NCBI GenBank assembly: GCA_016462095.1
Contig: JAEMTW010000103.1
Location: 1-6,730 of the forward strand
Length of the DNA: 6,730 bases
Source of the DNA: Thermoleophilia bacterium
Lineage (GTDB): Bacteria; Actinomycetota; Thermoleophilia; Gaiellales; F1-60-MAGs149
Direction of reading: 5' to 3'
Part shown: positions 4,851-6,730 of the stretch, in pieces
How positions within the stretch are numbered: the stretch's first letter is position 1
Layout of the letters: the number at the start of each line of letters is the position of its first letter
The notes under the pieces: generated by a model
What the model saw: only the letters and a program-made list of their open reading frames with translations
The model's database searches: none
Told to the model about the DNA's origin: nothing
Program-made: the position numbers and the translations under genes

Positions 4851-6730
4851 CTACCACTCTGGGATTTCGGCTGGTCCAGAAGGATCGGTCGTGGGTGGTT
4901 TCGGTGGCGCTACGCGCCTCGACTTCGGTAGTGCCTTGGTCTTGCGTGTGCGACCACGGCCACGCTGGAGATTCATGCCGTCCGTCGAAAACGTCGTGCT
5001 GGCAGGCTCGTCGTCGATGACGACGCGACGCATGCCGGAGGCCGTGACTTCCGGTGCCGGTGGTGCCTCGACAACGGGCTCCTCGACCTTGACCTTGCGC
5101 GGACGGCCGCGCTTCGGCTTGGCGGGGGCATCCTCGACGGTGTCCGTCGGAGTCGACTCCACGCTCGGCGCCTCCACGGCCTGATCGGCTGCTGGCTGCA
5201 CCTTGCGGGGACGACCACGCTTCGGCTTGGCGGGCACGGAATCCTCGACGGCCGCGACCTCCGTCGGCGCGGGGATGGCCTCCGCCTCGGTGGCCTCTGG
5301 TGCGTCGCTATCGACAGCCTCGACCGTCGCCTCCCCCTGCGGAGACTCGCCCGTGCGCTTGCGCTTCCGACGGCGCCGACGCTTCTTTGGCTCTTCGTGA
5401 GCAGCCTCGTTTGGCAAGGCGCCGATCGACGATGGCAAGACCGAGCCCTGGAGTGCGGCTGCTGAGACGCGCGAACGCGTCGGGCGCTTGACGCCACGCG
5501 GCAGCGGCACGTTGGAACCCAGAGCGGCAGCGAGTGCACGCGGGTCGGCCGACATGCGGATGCGGGCGTCTTCGAGCACACGCTCGGCACCCATGTCCAC
5601 CGTGCGGATACAGGCGAGGAGGGCAGAACCAACATCGAGCGGCTGCTCTTCGGCAATCGCAACGATCGCCTTGGCCTGCTGACGCGCCGCATCGCCCGAG
5701 CGGCCGGACAGGCTGCGGACGAGATCGCGCCCGCCCTCGAGTGCGGTGATGACGCGACGCTGCTGCGCATCGCCCGACGACGCGGCGAGTCGCCACGCCC
5801 AGGCGGAGACGTAGTGGTCGGACGCTTCGCCAAAGCCATCGCCAAGCGCGAGCAGCAGCGTGCGCGAACCCTGCTGACGATCCTGGCGCCACGTGGGTGC
5901 GCGCTCGACGAGCCGCACGGCCTGCTCAAAGAGGTTTGTACCCGGGCCGCTCTGGGCGAGATCGCGGAGCGCCTCGAGCCGTAGTTGACGATGCCGATTC
6001 TCGGCCGCGCACTTGGCAAAGAACACCATGCGCGCCTGGCGTGGCACGGCGACGAGCACGCGCGCCAACTTTTCGAGGTCCTTCGGCTGGGCCCGCTCGG
6101 CCGCGTGTTCGGCCCACAGTTCTTGCTCGTCGAGCGGCAGGCGATCGACGGCGACGGTCTTCCAGTTGTCGCAGATCACCTGCGCACGCCGCACCGGGTC
6201 GGGCGTGACGGGCACGACCCATGGCGCCTCGCGGACGAGCGCCTTCGGCAACCGGCGCCAGCGGCGGCGTACGCGCGGCGGCCGCGGCGTGACGAGCGCG
6301 CCCGGCTGGAACGTATCGACGTCGAGCAGTGAGTGCAGGGTGATCGTGCGGTCTGTGTGTGGTGCGGCGGCCTCGGCGAAGTCGACGACAACTCCGGATT
6401 CCTTGCGGCGATGCAGGCGCATGACGCGTCCGACGCGCTGCTGGTAGACGCGTCGACTGGCGGTCGGTGCGAGATGCATGCAGACGGTCGCGCGCGGTGC
6501 GTTCCAACCCTCAGCGAGCAGCTGAGCATTGACGAGCACGTTGACTTCTCCACGCTCGTAGGCGGCAAGCGTCTCGGCGAGTTCGCGCGGCGGCGTGCGT
6601 CCGGAGACTGCGGCGGCCTTGAGTCCAATCGCACGCATGGCCGCGGCCACGCGGACGGCGTGGTCGACACCGGCCGCGTAGACGATGCCTGGGCGCTGCC
6701 CGAACATGTCGAGGTAGTACATCGAGGCAG
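4851..6730 (-). CDS. Superfamily 2 DEAD/DEAH helicase, C-terminal part, with AT-hook tail (partial)
   Basis: The frame is open to the window edge, so the N-terminal ATPase domain (motifs I-III) lies outside. Numbered from the ATG at 6722, residues 8-115 form the second RecA-like domain: RPGIVYAAGVDHA (motif IV region), VNAQLLAEGWNAP (motif V) and YQQRVGRVMRLHRR (motif VI, with the arginine-finger QRxGRxxR). Residues 145-430 or so are mainly helical, without a family I can name. From about 440 the chain is low-complexity: a run of eleven Lys/Arg (446-456), Ala/Pro/Glu-rich linkers, AT-hooks KPKRGRPRK at 499-507 and 535-543, and a degenerate QRGRGRTRK at 586-594. AT-hooks bind the minor groove of A/T-rich DNA, so the tail probably tethers the helicase to DNA. 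Closest relatives are likely DNA repair or remodelling helicases of the RadD/YejH or UvrB-like type, but the substrate is unknown. It converges on infA with a 7-nt gap. Confidence 0.85.
   Translation of the reverse strand, partial: ASMYYLDMFGQRPGIVYAAGVDHAVRVAAAMRAIGLKAAAVSGRTPPRELAETLAAYERGEVNVLVNAQLLAEGWNAPRATVCMHLAPTASRRVYQQRVGRVMRLHRRKESGVVVDFAEAAAPHTDRTITLHSLLDVDTFQPGALVTPRPPRVRRRWRRLPKALVREAPWVVPVTPDPVRRAQVICDNWKTVAVDRLPLDEQELWAEHAAERAQPKDLEKLARVLVAVPRQARMVFFAKCAAENRHRQLRLEALRDLAQSGPGTNLFEQAVRLVERAPTWRQDRQQGSRTLLLALGDGFGEASDHYVSAWAWRLAASSGDAQQRRVITALEGGRDLVRSLSGRSGDAARQQAKAIVAIAEEQPLDVGSALLACIRTVDMGAERVLEDARIRMSADPRALAAALGSNVPLPRGVKRPTRSRVSAAALQGSVLPSSIGALPNEAAHEEPKKRRRRRKRKRTGESPQGEATVEAVDSDAPEATEAEAIPAPTEVAAVEDSVPAKPKRGRPRKVQPAADQAVEAPSVESTPTDTVEDAPAKPKRGRPRKVKVEEPVVEAPPAPEVTASGMRRVVIDDEPASTTFSTDGMNLQRGRGRTRKTKALPKSRRVAPPKPPTTDPSGPAEIPEW
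5094..5231 (-). repeat. Two direct 30-bp repeats encoding AT-hooks in the helicase tail
   Basis: The units 5094-5123 and 5202-5231 both encode AKPKRGRPRK and match at 27 of 30 positions by eye, followed in each by a further GGG on the plus strand. The differences (positions 7, 13 and 16 of the unit) are synonymous, so the peptide is held constant while the DNA drifts. The spacing is 108 bp, a multiple of three. This is consistent with an internal duplication of a hook-plus-linker module, kept by selection. Confidence 0.7.

Noticed and set aside
4973..6019. Minus-strand open frame of 348 codons overlapping the helicase gene
   Set aside because: It is the other frame of the helicase C-terminus, with a Ser/Arg-rich low-complexity product and no motifs.
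1..6730. CRISPR array, tRNA or rRNA genes, phage or toxin-antitoxin genes
   Set aside because: No regularly spaced direct repeats outside the helicase tail, no tRNA or rRNA-like segments noticed, and no product resembling phage or toxin-antitoxin families.

Overview
This window is high-GC, gene-dense bacterial chromosome with no sign of plasmid, phage or transposase genes. The mix of genes points to the high-GC Gram-positive phylum Actinomycetota: a CdnL-type CarD, an HhH-GPD protein of the type I know mainly from actinobacteria, an IF-1 ending in the YDLTRGRITYRYK style, and a fused MoaD-MoaE. A deep lineage such as Thermoleophilia would fit, but that is a low-confidence guess from remembered family resemblance.

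Layout, left to right. A fused molybdopterin synthase gene (MoaD-MoaE, +) is followed by a perfect inverted repeat of two 34-bp arms. Next come two minus-strand genes, a glutathione S-transferase-like protein and a tiny secreted or membrane-anchored protein. A divergent control region then leads into a plus-strand operon: carD, an HhH-GPD base-excision-repair-like gene and a 78-residue protein of unknown function, with 8- and 10-nt gaps. A perfect 40-bp palindrome separates this operon from a minus-strand M29 aminopeptidase gene. Divergent from that is infA (translation initiation factor IF-1, +), standing alone with no ribosomal protein genes beside it. The right end holds the C-terminal 625 or so residues of a minus-strand superfamily 2 helicase, cut by the window edge, with a long low-complexity tail carrying two near-identical AT-hook motifs and a third degenerate one.

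How it works together. This is mostly housekeeping: molybdenum cofactor synthesis, transcription initiation control (CarD), translation initiation (IF-1), DNA repair or processing (HhH-GPD protein, helicase), peptide turnover (M29) and possible detoxification (GST-like). I see no dedicated defence, secretion or biosynthetic system. The most notable features are the REPIN-like inverted repeat, the pattern that all three convergent gene junctions carry a different hairpin without a U-tract, the fused MoaD-MoaE whose Gly-Gly end must be freed by cleavage, the AT-hook tail on the helicase, and the small uncharacterised proteins next to carD.

No stretch longer than 300 bases lacks a gene. The longest gap, 679-842, holds the inverted repeat.
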